64,000 nucleotides of DNA, from positions 392,847 through 456,846 of the forward strand of contig JACHLS010000003.1 of the NCBI GenBank assembly GCA_014204635.1. The letters run 5' to 3'. Numbering within the stretch: the stretch's first letter is position 1; the number at the start of each line of letters is the position of its first letter. The DNA is from Sporosarcina luteola (GTDB taxonomy: Bacteria > Bacillota > Bacilli > Bacillales_A > Planococcaceae). The notes below the pieces were generated by a model, which was given only the letters and a program-made list of their open reading frames with translations, did no database searches and was not told the DNA's origin. Position numbers and translations under genes: made by a program. This document shows positions 37,447 through 47,320 of the stretch, one piece after another.

Positions 37447-37492
37447 GGAGCTCTGTCAAACGTGATGACATCATCACATTTGACAGAGCTCC
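37447..37492. terminator. Bidirectional terminator between lipoprotein and MarR genes
   Basis: A long stem of 22 bp with two small mismatches (37447-37468 with 37471-37492). T-tract on the minus strand is better than on the plus strand. Confidence 0.85.
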
Positions 37493-37506
37493 TCTATATT
37501 ATCCAA

Positions 37507-37965
37507 TCATGAGGACAAATCCTTGATCGACAGTCCTAACTTCCGTAGGAGTTGAATCGCCTGCTCCTGTTCTTCGGAAGTTAACCCAGACATAATGGAT
37601 TGGATGTTCTTCTCGTGAGACGGGAAAATAGAATGGATCAATTCTTTGCCTTCATCTGTAATTGACATAAAGGTGACCCGTTTATCCTCTTCACAAAAAA
37701 CCCGTTGCAACAATCCTTTTTTCTCAAGTTTATCCACCACATATGTCATCGATCCACTGCGAAGAAGTATCTTTTGACCTATTTTTTGGATCGGTTGCCT
37801 TCCTCTGTGGTACAGCAATTCCAATACCGCAAATTCGGTCGGATTCAATCCATATGTTTCGATTAATCTGTTGGCCTCTTCCGAAATGACCTTGCTCGCC
37901 CGGCTGAGGACAATGAACAATTTCAACGACCGTTCAATCTCTTCTCTGTCCAATTCCAAATCCAC
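37507..37965 (-). CDS. MarR-family regulator, MhqR-like
   Basis: A 152-aa winged helix-turn-helix regulator. NPTEFAVLELLYHRG, KILLRSGSMTYVVDKLEKKGLL (DNA-recognition helix) and a wing with EEDKRV are close to B. subtilis MhqR, which senses quinones and catechols. No Cys is placed as in OhrR types. The target genes are not evident nearby. A promoter lies at 37993-38022. Confidence 0.85.
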   Translation of the reverse strand: MDLELDREEIERSLKLFIVLSRASKVISEEANRLIETYGLNPTEFAVLELLYHRGRQPIQKIGQKILLRSGSMTYVVDKLEKKGLLQRVFCEEDKRVTFMSITDEGKELIHSIFPSHEKNIQSIMSGLTSEEQEQAIQLLRKLGLSIKDLSS

Positions 37966-37992
37966 CCTCTACTTCTACACCTAGTTGCTATT

Positions 37993-38022
37993 ATTATACC
38001 GATTGTTTTGGGCAATTGTCAA
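37993..38022 (-). promoter_or_regulatory. Sigma-A promoter of the MarR gene
   Basis: On the minus strand TTGACA (38022-38017) and TATAAT (37998-37993) with an 18-bp spacer; both boxes are perfect. Confidence 0.75.
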
Positions 38023-38030
38023 AGTTATCC

Positions 38031-39464
38031 TTACGAAACAACTGTTTGCTTAATACTCTCCAACTCAATCGCAACATTTGCAGCCCGAGGAAATTTCAAA
38101 AGGAATTTAGTTCCCCTGCCAACCTCGCTTTCGACAGAGATTGTTCCCCCATGCTCTTCCACTGTTTTTAGAACAAATGGCAAACCAAGACCTGTTCCGC
38201 CTGATTTGGAACTGAAAAACGGCATAAATACTTGGTTGACTTGTTGCAATGTCATCCCTTTCCCTGTATCCCCAATGGTTAGGATCAATTGACCGTCCAC
38301 CTCATCACTGGAAATGGTAAGCGTTCCACCCTCAGTCATCGCTTCAAAAGCATTCTTGCAAAGGTTTAATATCACTTGCTTCAATTTATCGACATCCCCG
38401 TAAACAAAAGGCGTCGAACACAACTTCCTGTCCTGAACGATGTGGATATTATCAAGCAACGCTTTCGGCTCGAGAACGGATATCATGTCTTCTATCAGAT
38501 GATCCAGTGAGAAGGTGCTCTTTTTTCGGTTCACAGGCTTTGAAAGCACTAACATCTCACTCAATATCGATTCCATTCTTTTAATCTCATCTTCAATGAC
38601 AGAAATATACCGCAGCGACTCTTCAGTAGCCGTGGCGCTGAGCAATTGTGTAAACCCTTTCAACGTCGTCATAGGGTTGCGGATTTCGTGTGCTATGCTT
38701 GCTGCTAATTGGCCCACTGCAGATAATGTGCCGGAATGCGCTAATTTTTCCTCTAGTTCCTCCCTCTCTGTATAATCCATGATTTGGATGATGAACATAT
38801 TAGTATCTTTCTCATACGAAAATGTAATATGATAATATCTTGTGTCCCCTGCTCCCCGCTCAAAACGTTTGTTCAACTCGGAAAGGCCTTTTGTTTTAGC
38901 TACCGCCATATGGTCAACTATATCTTTGGCCGTCATTTCAGGAAATAACTTTTCTAACTCTGTAATCTGACGGCCTTTTAATATATCCTTGCCAAAATTG
39001 AATAATTCTTGGCTTCGTTCGTTCACGTCACAAATCTTACCTTGTTCGTCGACCAACATCATAAAGCTATGGGCAAAACGAAAGGCATTGTAGTATGATT
39101 TAATAGACATACTGGTCAGTTTTCTTGGCAATTCGAAGATGACACCAATTTTTCGGAAAGCATGCAAATAGAATAAGTGGGCATCCACACTTAAAGAATC
39201 ATTCATATACGTGACATTAATTGGCAATATTGCCAATTGCATTTGTCCAGAATCGAGCGACCGTTCCGTAAATGAATGCCAATCCCGAATGGAGGTCGTA
39301 TCAATGAAGTCTTCAATGGAACGAAATTGTTCACATTGGAAGTAAACCCTGAATGGTTCATTCATTTCATAGATCGACCCATCCATTTCTAGGATGATGC
39401 CTGGTCTACACCGATCATTCAGTATAAAAGAAAAGTTTTCTAAGACATTGTTATCGTTTTCCAA
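38031..39464 (-). CDS. Soluble PAS-domain sensor histidine kinase (Kin type)
   Basis: A 477-aa kinase without membrane segments. Two PAS-like regions (about 1-120 and 125-235) precede HisKA (H-box SIAHEIRNPMTTLKGF), then HATPase motifs N (NLCKNAFEAM), G1 (IGDTGKGM) and G2 (GGTGLGLP). No response regulator is adjacent. The H-box and orphan state resemble sporulation kinases KinA-KinE, which feed the Spo0 phosphorelay; assignment to one of them is not possible. Confidence 0.88.
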   Translation of the reverse strand: MENDNNVLENFSFILNDRCRPGIILEMDGSIYEMNEPFRVYFQCEQFRSIEDFIDTTSIRDWHSFTERSLDSGQMQLAILPINVTYMNDSLSVDAHLFYLHAFRKIGVIFELPRKLTSMSIKSYYNAFRFAHSFMMLVDEQGKICDVNERSQELFNFGKDILKGRQITELEKLFPEMTAKDIVDHMAVAKTKGLSELNKRFERGAGDTRYYHITFSYEKDTNMFIIQIMDYTEREELEEKLAHSGTLSAVGQLAASIAHEIRNPMTTLKGFTQLLSATATEESLRYISVIEDEIKRMESILSEMLVLSKPVNRKKSTFSLDHLIEDMISVLEPKALLDNIHIVQDRKLCSTPFVYGDVDKLKQVILNLCKNAFEAMTEGGTLTISSDEVDGQLILTIGDTGKGMTLQQVNQVFMPFFSSKSGGTGLGLPFVLKTVEEHGGTISVESEVGRGTKFLLKFPRAANVAIELESIKQTVVS

Positions 39465-39631
39465 GTTGATACCTCCCGTATGCCCTCTACAAACCGTATG
39501 AAAAATAGCGAGAAATTATTCATGGTACACAATGATAGCCTTATTTCAGATTATTCCATATTATTTTGCGCATTAAAATAGTGCTAAATAAGCATATTAA
39601 TTATTAATTTTTCAAAACAAAGGAGAAAGAC

Positions 39632-41386
39632 ATGAGTATTTTACTAACCACGTTAAATGCCAAGTACATACATACCAACCTGGCCATTCGTTATTTAAAA
39701 GCGTTTGCGGCGCCGGAATATGAACCAATTCTAGCTGAGTACACCATTAAGGATCCCACAATGAATATTGTATCAGATATTTATCAAAAAAAACCAAGTA
39801 TTGTTGGTTTCAGCTTATATATTTGGAACATTGAAGAATCAATCAAAGTCATTCGGATTTTGAAAACGATCGATCCGAGCATTATCATTGTGGCGGGTGG
39901 ACCTGAAGTTACCTACGATTATGACACTTGGCTCTTACAAGTTCCTGAAATAGACGTCATCGCCATAGGTGAGGGAGAACGAACATTTAAACAGATATGC
40001 GACTGGCATGCCGGAAAAATTCCTCTGGAGCAAGTACAAGGGGTAGCATATATGGTAGATGGTAAATTGAAAGTCACAACACCGGGACCTAAGTTGGATC
40101 TGCGAGACATTCCCTCGCCTTTCCGGTTTCAAGAAGATCTCCCTAACTTGCCTACTCGTGTGACGTATCTTGAAACGAGCCGTGGCTGCCCTTTTTCATG
40201 TCAATTCTGCCTTTCCTCTATCGAAGTCGGCGTCAGATACTTTAATCGGGAGGCAATTAAAGAAGATATTCGATTTTTGATGGATCATGGCGCCAGAACG
40301 ATAAAATTTGTCGACAGGACATTCAACATCAGCAGGAGCTATGCGATGGAAATGTTTCAATTTCTCATTGAAGAACATCGTCCGGGAACTGTTTTCCAAT
40401 TCGAGATCACCGGTGATATCATGCGGCCTGAGGTCATCGAGTTTTTAAATACCAATGCCCCTGCCGGACTGTTCCGTTTTGAGATTGGCGTGCAATCGAC
40501 AAATGACGCAACAAATGAACTTGTCAAACGCAGACAGAATTTCGAAAAGCTGACGCGAACGGTACGGATGGTGAAAAACGGAGGAAAAATTGCCCAACAC
40601 CTGGATTTGATAGCCGGTTTGCCTGAAGAGAACTACGACTCTTTCCGGAAAACATTCAATGACGTTTTCGCTCTGCGTCCTGAAGAGCTTCAGCTAGGAT
40701 TCTTAAAGCTCCTCCGCGGCACCGGCCTTCGGGTTCAGGCACAAGAGTACGGCTACACATATGTTGATACAGCGCCATATGAAATTCTCTCCAACAACGT
40801 ATTGTCATTCGAGGAGATTATTAAGATCAAACAGACGGAAGATGTTTTGGAGAAATATTGGAATGATCAACGGCTTCCTAGGACTGTTGAATATCTTGTC
40901 TCTCAAGTTTTCGATACGCCTTTTGATTTCTTCCAGCAGTTTGGTACGTTCTGGGAAGAAAGAGGCTGGTCTAGAATCGGACATCAACTACAAGATTTAT
41001 TTATCCGCCTGGATGCCTTCCTGCGAGCTGATGGGAGGGCAGACATGAGGATTGTGGCAAGTTTGATGAAGATGGATTATTTGGCGCATCATAAATTTCA
41101 ACCGCGTAAAATATGGTGGGAAGATGCTCTGCCTAAACAAGTTCTCCTCGCACTTGAGGAGCGTTTGCTGAAAGAACTTCCGTTTCTCGAGGGGTTAAAC
41201 GACATGGATCATATGACTTCCCGTACTTTACGTAAACAAACTTTCATGACAAAGACGTCTATCGATCCATCCTCTTTGGACGCAGGCCAATACGAAGTAA
41301 GGAATGGATATCTCATATCAGTCTTTCATCATGACAAAGAGCCTTCTTTCCTGTTCCTGGATGATGGCGCACTCGCTTTTGCATAA
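39632..41386 (+). CDS. B12-binding radical SAM protein (DUF4080 type)
   Basis: A 584-aa protein. Residues 1-150 form a cobalamin-binding-like fold (VAGGPEVTYD segment), and residues 175-400 a radical SAM barrel with the CxxxCxxC cluster site in GCPFSCQFC. The C-terminal 180 residues fit DUF4080, found only with this type. It probably carries out a methyl transfer or rearrangement; the substrate is unknown. AAAGGAG precedes the ATG. Terminated at 41390-41427. Confidence 0.88.
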   Translation: MSILLTTLNAKYIHTNLAIRYLKAFAAPEYEPILAEYTIKDPTMNIVSDIYQKKPSIVGFSLYIWNIEESIKVIRILKTIDPSIIIVAGGPEVTYDYDTWLLQVPEIDVIAIGEGERTFKQICDWHAGKIPLEQVQGVAYMVDGKLKVTTPGPKLDLRDIPSPFRFQEDLPNLPTRVTYLETSRGCPFSCQFCLSSIEVGVRYFNREAIKEDIRFLMDHGARTIKFVDRTFNISRSYAMEMFQFLIEEHRPGTVFQFEITGDIMRPEVIEFLNTNAPAGLFRFEIGVQSTNDATNELVKRRQNFEKLTRTVRMVKNGGKIAQHLDLIAGLPEENYDSFRKTFNDVFALRPEELQLGFLKLLRGTGLRVQAQEYGYTYVDTAPYEILSNNVLSFEEIIKIKQTEDVLEKYWNDQRLPRTVEYLVSQVFDTPFDFFQQFGTFWEERGWSRIGHQLQDLFIRLDAFLRADGRADMRIVASLMKMDYLAHHKFQPRKIWWEDALPKQVLLALEERLLKELPFLEGLNDMDHMTSRTLRKQTFMTKTSIDPSSLDAGQYEVRNGYLISVFHHDKEPSFLFLDDGALAFA

Positions 41387-41389
41387 TGA

Positions 41390-41427
41390 AAAACGGCACC
41401 CGATTAAAACTAGTCGGATGCCGTTTT
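41390..41427. terminator. Bidirectional terminator between the radical SAM gene and ktrD
   Basis: Stem 41390-41403 with 41414-41427 (one bulge), A-run before and T-run after. Confidence 0.85.
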
Positions 41428-41443
41428 CCTTTTCAAAAAGAAG

Positions 41444-42799
41444 TTATCCGATAATGACGCGTTCCTTTGGATAATGATAAGTTGTCTTGTTCGTTTTTCC
41501 GCCTAATGTATACAGGAATGAAATGAGCCCCACTCGTCCAATAAACATTAAGATCATAATAATGACTTTCCCTATAATCGATAAATCCGCTGTAATTCCA
41601 AGTGACATGCCGCAAGTACCAAATGCCGATGATATTTCGAACAGCAACGCGACGACCGGAACACCCGGCTCTGTTAACAATAAGATCAATAATGCAGTCA
41701 TGACCATCATGGAGGCCAATAAAATGACCGCATAGGAACGAAAGACGTCAATCAGTTTAATTTGTCGTTTAAAAATATGAATGACGTCATTGCCTCGAGC
41801 AAAGTTAATAAGGAACAGAATGGCAATTGCGAATGTCGTCGTCCGAATTCCTCCACCCACCGAACTAGGAGAAGCACCAATAAACATGAGAGAGCTGATA
41901 AAAATATCGGTAGCTTCACTGAATTGCGTGATGTCATACGTGGTGAGACCGGCAGATCTTGAAGACACCGAATGGAACAAGGCAGTGAATATCCTCTCAT
42001 GCCACGCCATCCCCTTGAAAGAATGGAATGACTCCAGTATGAAAATCATCACGGCTCCCCAAACGAGAAGCAAACCAAATGTCGCAGTTGTAATTTTCGT
42101 GAACAAGGAGAATCGGAAGTGAGGCACTTTGCGTGAAAAGAAACCTTTCACTTCAATTAAGACCGGAAATCCAATTGCCCCTGCGATGATAAGAATCATC
42201 ACAACAGACTGAATGAAATAGTCATTGAAATATGGCAGCAACGAGGCCTGCGTAATATCAAAACCGGCATTTGTTGTAGCTGAAACTGACATGAACATGC
42301 CATGCAGGAATGCTGACGAAGCCGTGTCATAATACTTTAACAAGTACAATGACAAGATGATTCCGCCAATCAATTCGATTAAAAAAATGATGACTACAAT
42401 TTGCCTGATCAACTGTACGACCCCTGCTAAGGAGTATTGGTTATGGTCCACCATTATCAATTGCCGCTCCCGCAACCCGATTCGTTTTCGGACCATCAAC
42501 CAAAAGAAGGTGCCGATTGACATGATGCCTATCCCGCCAATCTGTAGCACAATGATTAACATGCATAATCCGAACACCGAATAGGTCGCCCCTATATTAA
42601 TTGGAGACAAGCCCGTCACGCTGACAGCACTGACTGCCGTGAATAAACTGTCAATAAAGGAAACATGAACGCCGGGTTTGTAAACACCAGGCAAATTCAA
42701 TAAAACAAACGAAAAGGCGATTGCTAAAAAATAATAAAATACAATGACTTGTGCGGGAGTGAACCTATATAAACTTTCACGTGTAAATTTCATAGACAT
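41444..42799 (-). CDS. ktrD: Potassium uptake channel subunit KtrD
   Basis: A 451-aa membrane protein of the Trk/Ktr/HKT superfamily with four M1-P-M2 repeats; filter-like segments such as TTNAGFD and SVTGLS are visible. It is the pore subunit that works with KtrC, encoded at 2.6-3.3 kb. The start at 42799 (MSMKFTRESLYRF) follows AAAGGA with 5-nt spacing; the frame reaches 42817 without a ribosome site. The length matches B. subtilis KtrD. Confidence 0.92.
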   Translation of the reverse strand: MSMKFTRESLYRFTPAQVIVFYYFLAIAFSFVLLNLPGVYKPGVHVSFIDSLFTAVSAVSVTGLSPINIGATYSVFGLCMLIIVLQIGGIGIMSIGTFFWLMVRKRIGLRERQLIMVDHNQYSLAGVVQLIRQIVVIIFLIELIGGIILSLYLLKYYDTASSAFLHGMFMSVSATTNAGFDITQASLLPYFNDYFIQSVVMILIIAGAIGFPVLIEVKGFFSRKVPHFRFSLFTKITTATFGLLLVWGAVMIFILESFHSFKGMAWHERIFTALFHSVSSRSAGLTTYDITQFSEATDIFISSLMFIGASPSSVGGGIRTTTFAIAILFLINFARGNDVIHIFKRQIKLIDVFRSYAVILLASMMVMTALLILLLTEPGVPVVALLFEISSAFGTCGMSLGITADLSIIGKVIIMILMFIGRVGLISFLYTLGGKTNKTTYHYPKERVIIG

Positions 42800-42884
42800 C
42801 GAGTTCCTTTCCACCACTTGGAGAGATTCATCTTCCCATTTTAGTTAATTTCCCAAGAAAAATAAAGGAAACATGAAAAAAATA

Positions 42885-42914
42885 AACCGGTGACTCTGAT
42901 GATAGAGTCACCGG
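42885..42914 (-). terminator. Terminator after the TerC gene
   Basis: A perfect 11-bp stem (42887-42897 with 42904-42914) followed on the minus strand by TTTATTTTTTT. Confidence 0.88.
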
Positions 42915-42926
42915 ATCTTTTTCATC

Positions 42927-43682
42927 CTATGCTTTTTTACGGTTTTTTGTTATGGCTGACACATAGCCTCCGATTGCGATTGCCGCCAGGACAATCCAAA
43001 ACGTCGTTTTCCATAGTGCTGAATGAGGAAATGCCTCATCAATTATTTGCAGCTTATGGTGTGCCAATGTTAGGACTACCAGCTTAACACCTACCCATCC
43101 AACGATGAGAAATGCAGCTGTCTCCAATGATGGATATTTTTCCAGAAGGACAACGAACTGTCTTGCCGCAAAACGAATCAAGATGAGGCCGACAATCCCA
43201 CCAAGCAACATGACAACAAACTGACCACCATTAATTCCACCGATATGGAAATGGCCGAGCTCCGGCAATGTGACTGCCAATGCCACTGCAGCCAACATGG
43301 AATCAAGCGCGAATGCAATATCAGCCAGCTCAACCTTCAGTACCGTCATCCAAAAACCTGATTGCTTTCTCGGTTTGGACACTGCATGTCCTGCATTTTC
43401 TTTGCGTTTATCCAAAATGTTTTTTATGGAAATAAACAATAGATAAGCGGCTCCTAGCGCCTGTATCTGCCAAATATTCACTAAAAATGTGATCATGAAC
43501 AGGGCAGTGAAACGAAACACAAATGCGCCGAGCAATCCGTAAAATAACGCTTTCCGCTGTTGAACTTTCGGTAAATGCTTGACCATGACAGCCATGACCA
43601 CCGCGTTATCTGCAGCCAATAATCCCTCCAACACAATCAGTACGACAAGTACCCATGCATACTCCAACAAAATTGCTTCCAA
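42927..43682 (-). CDS. TerC-family membrane protein under manganese riboswitch control
   Basis: A 251-aa protein with seven or so membrane helices. EGLLAADNAVVMA and ELADIAFALDSMLA are the acidic metal-binding motifs of TerC proteins. B. subtilis relatives YkoY/YceF (MeeF/MeeY) export manganese to load secreted metalloenzymes. The start is TTG 43682 after AGGAGG. The yybP-ykoY riboswitch in its leader agrees with a manganese role. Confidence 0.92.
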   Translation of the reverse strand: MEAILLEYAWVLVVLIVLEGLLAADNAVVMAVMVKHLPKVQQRKALFYGLLGAFVFRFTALFMITFLVNIWQIQALGAAYLLFISIKNILDKRKENAGHAVSKPRKQSGFWMTVLKVELADIAFALDSMLAAVALAVTLPELGHFHIGGINGGQFVVMLLGGIVGLILIRFAARQFVVLLEKYPSLETAAFLIVGWVGVKLVVLTLAHHKLQIIDEAFPHSALWKTTFWIVLAAIAIGGYVSAITKNRKKA

Positions 43683-43707
43683 AAAAGTTCCTCCTCATTT
43701 TTCCAAT

Positions 43708-43850
43708 TAAAAAAACCCTCACCTAATAAAGGCAAAGGTCTCGCTAAGTCAGAAATTTGAAGTAAATATCCTGCTATCATAACCGATGGCTGGAGCCATG
43801 TACTGACGACTATGAAATAGGTTTCCCTATAGCTACTCCCCTTTGACATC
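43708..43850 (-). ncRNA. yybP-ykoY manganese riboswitch with terminator
   Basis: On the minus strand the leader contains AAAGGGGAGTAGC near 43845-43832 and, about 90 nt later, TTAGCGAGACC at about 43746-43736, the two conserved parts of the yybP-ykoY Mn2+ aptamer. The expression platform is a 10-bp stem (43730-43739 with 43715-43724) followed by a T-run, i.e. an intrinsic terminator that manganese binding is expected to disrupt. It lies 26 nt before the TerC start. Confidence 0.9.
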
Positions 43851-43893
43851 TGTCAAAAGAATATTAAGTTGTCGGGTGATTTACTAGTAGTAT

Positions 43894-43923
43894 ATCATAA
43901 ATCATTTGAAATACCACAGTCAA
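43894..43923 (-). promoter_or_regulatory. Promoter of the riboswitch-TerC unit
   Basis: On the minus strand TTGACT (43923-43918) and TATGAT (43899-43894) with an 18-bp spacer, about 45 bp before the aptamer. Confidence 0.6.
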
Positions 43924-44049
43924 TCATCCCTTTTTCGGATAGAAAATCACGTGACTCACGTCTCATCTCCTTTATTATATGTCAGATTTCCTGAAACATA
44001 CCTCCTTTACATAAAAGAGGATATAGAATGGTGGACGAAAACAGAAAAA

Positions 44050-44082
44050 CGAGAAGAAAACATTCGTTTTCCTCTCGCCATA
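44050..44082 (-). terminator. Terminator after the RND exporter
   Basis: A 12-bp stem with one wobble pair (44050-44061 with 44066-44077) and a T-tract on the minus strand. Confidence 0.85.
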
Positions 44083-44089
44083 AACCCTT

Positions 44090-47000
44090 TTATTTTGATT
44101 CCTTCCTCTTGATGGCACGCTTTCTCGTTTCGCGATCGATTAAGCTGTAAATGATGGGAACAATATACAGCGTCAAGAAGGTAGAACTGATCAAGCCGCC
44201 GATCACCGCAATACCCATCGGCTGATTCATCTCAGTACCTTCTCCAATCCCTAATGCCAGAGGCAACAGTCCGAGTATTGTTGTCAAGGCAGTCATTAGA
44301 ATCGGGCGAACCCGGTCTCGCACCGATGCCATAATGGCGTCATAAGAAGACAGCCCAGCCTGTTTCCGCTGATTAATGTAATCTACCAGCACAATTCCGT
44401 TGTTCACCACAATTCCAACTAAGACGAGTATGCCAATAACTGCTGTGACACTCATCGGCGTATTAGTGGCTATCAGTCCCAGCGATACCCCGATCAACAT
44501 CAATGGGACAGAGAACATGATGACAAAAGGATATTTAAATGATTCAAACTGGGCCGCCATGACAATGTAGACCAGGACTACCGCAAGCAGAACAGCCATG
44601 ATCATGTCATTGATCGCACTTTCAAAGAGTTCACGGTCGCCCCCATAGGACATCTCCGTTTCTTCCGGCAAATCAAGATGTTTCATCATGTCATTTACTT
44701 TTTCGGTCATTTCCCCTAACGATTTATTGGAGGCATACTTCAAAGTATAGGTCACTGAATGAGCCTGATCGACTCGTTGAATGGCAACCGGACCTTCTTT
44801 TATACTGATGGCAGCCACCGAACCCAATTCAATAAATGTTCCTGCAGGCGTCCGGAGTTTCAACTTTTTAAGCTTATCAATGCTATTCCGATATTTTTCA
44901 TCATACGAAACCATGACCGAAACAACATCTCCGCGCTTATCGACAATTTGTGTCGCGAATGAACCGCGTGTAATTGAGTTCACCGTCTGTGCAATTTGAT
45001 AAGGTGCCAGTCCCGCGTCCGCCGCTTTTACCGGATTGATATCCATGTGGATTTCTTCGATTGTATCCTGTAGATTGTTGGACACTTCCATAACGGATTT
45101 CATCTTGCTTAATTCCACATCGATTTTTTGGACGGCGTCATCCAACCGCTGTTCATTAATATCATTCAAAGAAAATGTCAGCGTATTTGGCGAGGAACCC
45201 GCTGCAGTTTGCATGTTAAAGCCAACTGTCGCCTGATCCCCAACTTCTTCAAGCACTTTTGGCTGGATTTCATCGACAAACTCGAATACGGATTCTCCCC
45301 TTTCGGAAAGCGGTACGAGTTTGACATACATCTCTGCGGTGTTCGATTCTGAACTCCCTTGCGCCATTCCTTGCTGGGTTCCCCCAACTAAACTGACATA
45401 GACTGCAACATCATCTTTGCCTTTCAGCACTTTTTCAATCTTTTCGACCACTTCATTTGTAGCCGAGAGCGAGGAGCCATTCGGCAGATCTACAGAGATG
45501 CTAAAAAACCCTTCGTCTGTAGCAGGCAAAAATTCAGTACCCACCTTAAACAAGCCATATGCACTGGCTCCTAACAATACAACAGTTAATGCCAAAACGA
45601 TAAAACGATGCTTCAAAGACCATTTCACAGAGCGTTCAAATGTATTCCATGATTTTGAACGCCTTCTTCGCGCCTCGACATTCTTTTTCGGCTTCTTAAG
45701 CATCCTGCTTGCCATCATTGGCACTACAGTGAGTGCAACGACAAGAGAGGCAAAGAGACTAAAGGAAATGGTCAACGCAAACTCAGTAAAAATTTGACCG
45801 ATTAGACCGCTGATGAACAAAACCGGGACAAAGACGGCCAACGTCGTAAGCGTCGAAGCGGTAATGGCACCCGCAATCTCCTTGGACCCCTCTTTAGCGG
45901 CTTCCCGCGGTGACTTTCCCATGCCAAGATGCCGCTCAATATTTTCTATCACAACGATCGCATTATCTACTAGCATCCCGATTCCCAGGGCAAGAGCTCC
46001 GAGGGTCATAATATTTAATGAGAAGTTGGCAAAGTACATTAAGACGAATGTTACGATGACAGAATAAGGAATGGCGATTCCAATAATAATTGGACTTTTG
46101 ATTCCCCTCAGAAATAAGAAAAGGACAATCATGGCAAATAGGCCGCCAAGCACTAGCGATTGCCCGATATTGCCGATAGCCAATTTAACGTAATCACCTT
46201 GGTCAAATAAAATGTCAGCGGTAACACCCTTGAATTCTTCTTTCTCTAATTGCTTGTCCACTGCCTCTTTAAAGGCGGTGGAAACGGTGGCCGTGTTAGC
46301 ACCCGATTCTTGTAAAACTGACATTAATACCGCTTGTTCGTCGTTCGCCCGAGTTTCAGAAGTCGACTTTGCCTCCATTAACGCAACATCCGATGCCACG
46401 TCAGCAACCGTCAGCTTTTCCCCCGTCAAAGGATTGACGCCGATCGCCACATTGCGAATATCAGAAATTGTCGTCAGGGTGCTCAGTATTCTTGTCGTCA
46501 ATTGCTTTCCGTCTAAGGTTTCGATTGGTTCTCCCGGCATGGATACATTACTTGCTTGAATTGCTTGGACTACATCCGATTGAATCAGACCGTTCTCTTC
46601 CAGTTTCTTTTCATCCAGGATGACTTGAACTTGTTCTACCAGATTGCCGGATACCGTGACACTAGCGACTCCTTTTGTTCTGCGCAACTCCGTTTCAAGC
46701 CGTTCGGCGATCGTATGAATATCCACATCCTCTCCAGAAGCCCGGAGAGACAACTGGATGACTGGAAACTGAGATGGATCGAATTTCATGAAGCGAGGAT
46801 TATCCGCTCCTTCTGGAACAGGGACCTGATCGATCCGTTGCATGACATCCAATTGGACGTCATCAATGACAGTTGACCAGTCGAACATAAGAAGAATAAA
46901 GTTAGCCCCTTCTTGCGATGAGGACTGTATGGACTTTAAACCAGGTGTGGTCGATAAACTATTTTCCAACGGTTTCGTCAATTTCTCACTCACTTCCGTA

Positions 47001-47167
47001 GAGGAAGCGCCTGGATAACTCGTCACCACAACAGCAACCGGCGGATTCAATTCCGGTATTAGTGTGACAGGTATTTTTAAAAAAGATACGGCCCCCAAAA
47101 TGATGACCAGAAACATGGTCACCATTGTAAAAACCGGCCGTTTAATGGAGAATTCACTAATTTTCAT
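44090..47167 (-). CDS. RND-family efflux transporter (SwrC-like)
   Basis: A 1025-aa, 12-TM proton-driven exporter of the AcrB/SwrC type. The TM4 proton-relay motif GMLVDNAIVVIEN, with its paired acidic residue, is intact, and duplicated porter domains occupy both halves. In Gram-positives these proteins act without an outer-membrane channel; B. subtilis SwrC exports surfactin-type lipopeptides. No adaptor (HlyD) gene is adjacent. GGAG lies 8 nt before the ATG. The substrate here is unknown. Confidence 0.93.
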   Translation of the reverse strand: MKISEFSIKRPVFTMVTMFLVIILGAVSFLKIPVTLIPELNPPVAVVVTSYPGASSTEVSEKLTKPLENSLSTTPGLKSIQSSSQEGANFILLMFDWSTVIDDVQLDVMQRIDQVPVPEGADNPRFMKFDPSQFPVIQLSLRASGEDVDIHTIAERLETELRRTKGVASVTVSGNLVEQVQVILDEKKLEENGLIQSDVVQAIQASNVSMPGEPIETLDGKQLTTRILSTLTTISDIRNVAIGVNPLTGEKLTVADVASDVALMEAKSTSETRANDEQAVLMSVLQESGANTATVSTAFKEAVDKQLEKEEFKGVTADILFDQGDYVKLAIGNIGQSLVLGGLFAMIVLFLFLRGIKSPIIIGIAIPYSVIVTFVLMYFANFSLNIMTLGALALGIGMLVDNAIVVIENIERHLGMGKSPREAAKEGSKEIAGAITASTLTTLAVFVPVLFISGLIGQIFTEFALTISFSLFASLVVALTVVPMMASRMLKKPKKNVEARRRRSKSWNTFERSVKWSLKHRFIVLALTVVLLGASAYGLFKVGTEFLPATDEGFFSISVDLPNGSSLSATNEVVEKIEKVLKGKDDVAVYVSLVGGTQQGMAQGSSESNTAEMYVKLVPLSERGESVFEFVDEIQPKVLEEVGDQATVGFNMQTAAGSSPNTLTFSLNDINEQRLDDAVQKIDVELSKMKSVMEVSNNLQDTIEEIHMDINPVKAADAGLAPYQIAQTVNSITRGSFATQIVDKRGDVVSVMVSYDEKYRNSIDKLKKLKLRTPAGTFIELGSVAAISIKEGPVAIQRVDQAHSVTYTLKYASNKSLGEMTEKVNDMMKHLDLPEETEMSYGGDRELFESAINDMIMAVLLAVVLVYIVMAAQFESFKYPFVIMFSVPLMLIGVSLGLIATNTPMSVTAVIGILVLVGIVVNNGIVLVDYINQRKQAGLSSYDAIMASVRDRVRPILMTALTTILGLLPLALGIGEGTEMNQPMGIAVIGGLISSTFLTLYIVPIIYSLIDRETRKRAIKRKESK

Positions 47168-47276
47168 TTACACGTCTCCTTCACATCTCAAAAGCGTTAT
47201 CTCAATCATATTGAAACAGTGCTTTAACTTCAATTCGGAGCCTGGAATTATTTTATTTTAAATTTGAATACAAGTA

Positions 47277-47307
47277 AAAATGGCCCGGACGCATTGTTGC
47301 CGGGCCA
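47277..47307 (-). terminator. Terminator after prfC
   Basis: A perfect 8-bp GC-rich stem (47281-47288 with 47300-47307) followed by five T residues on the minus strand. Confidence 0.85.
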
Positions 47308-47320
47308 CCATTGTTTTCTC

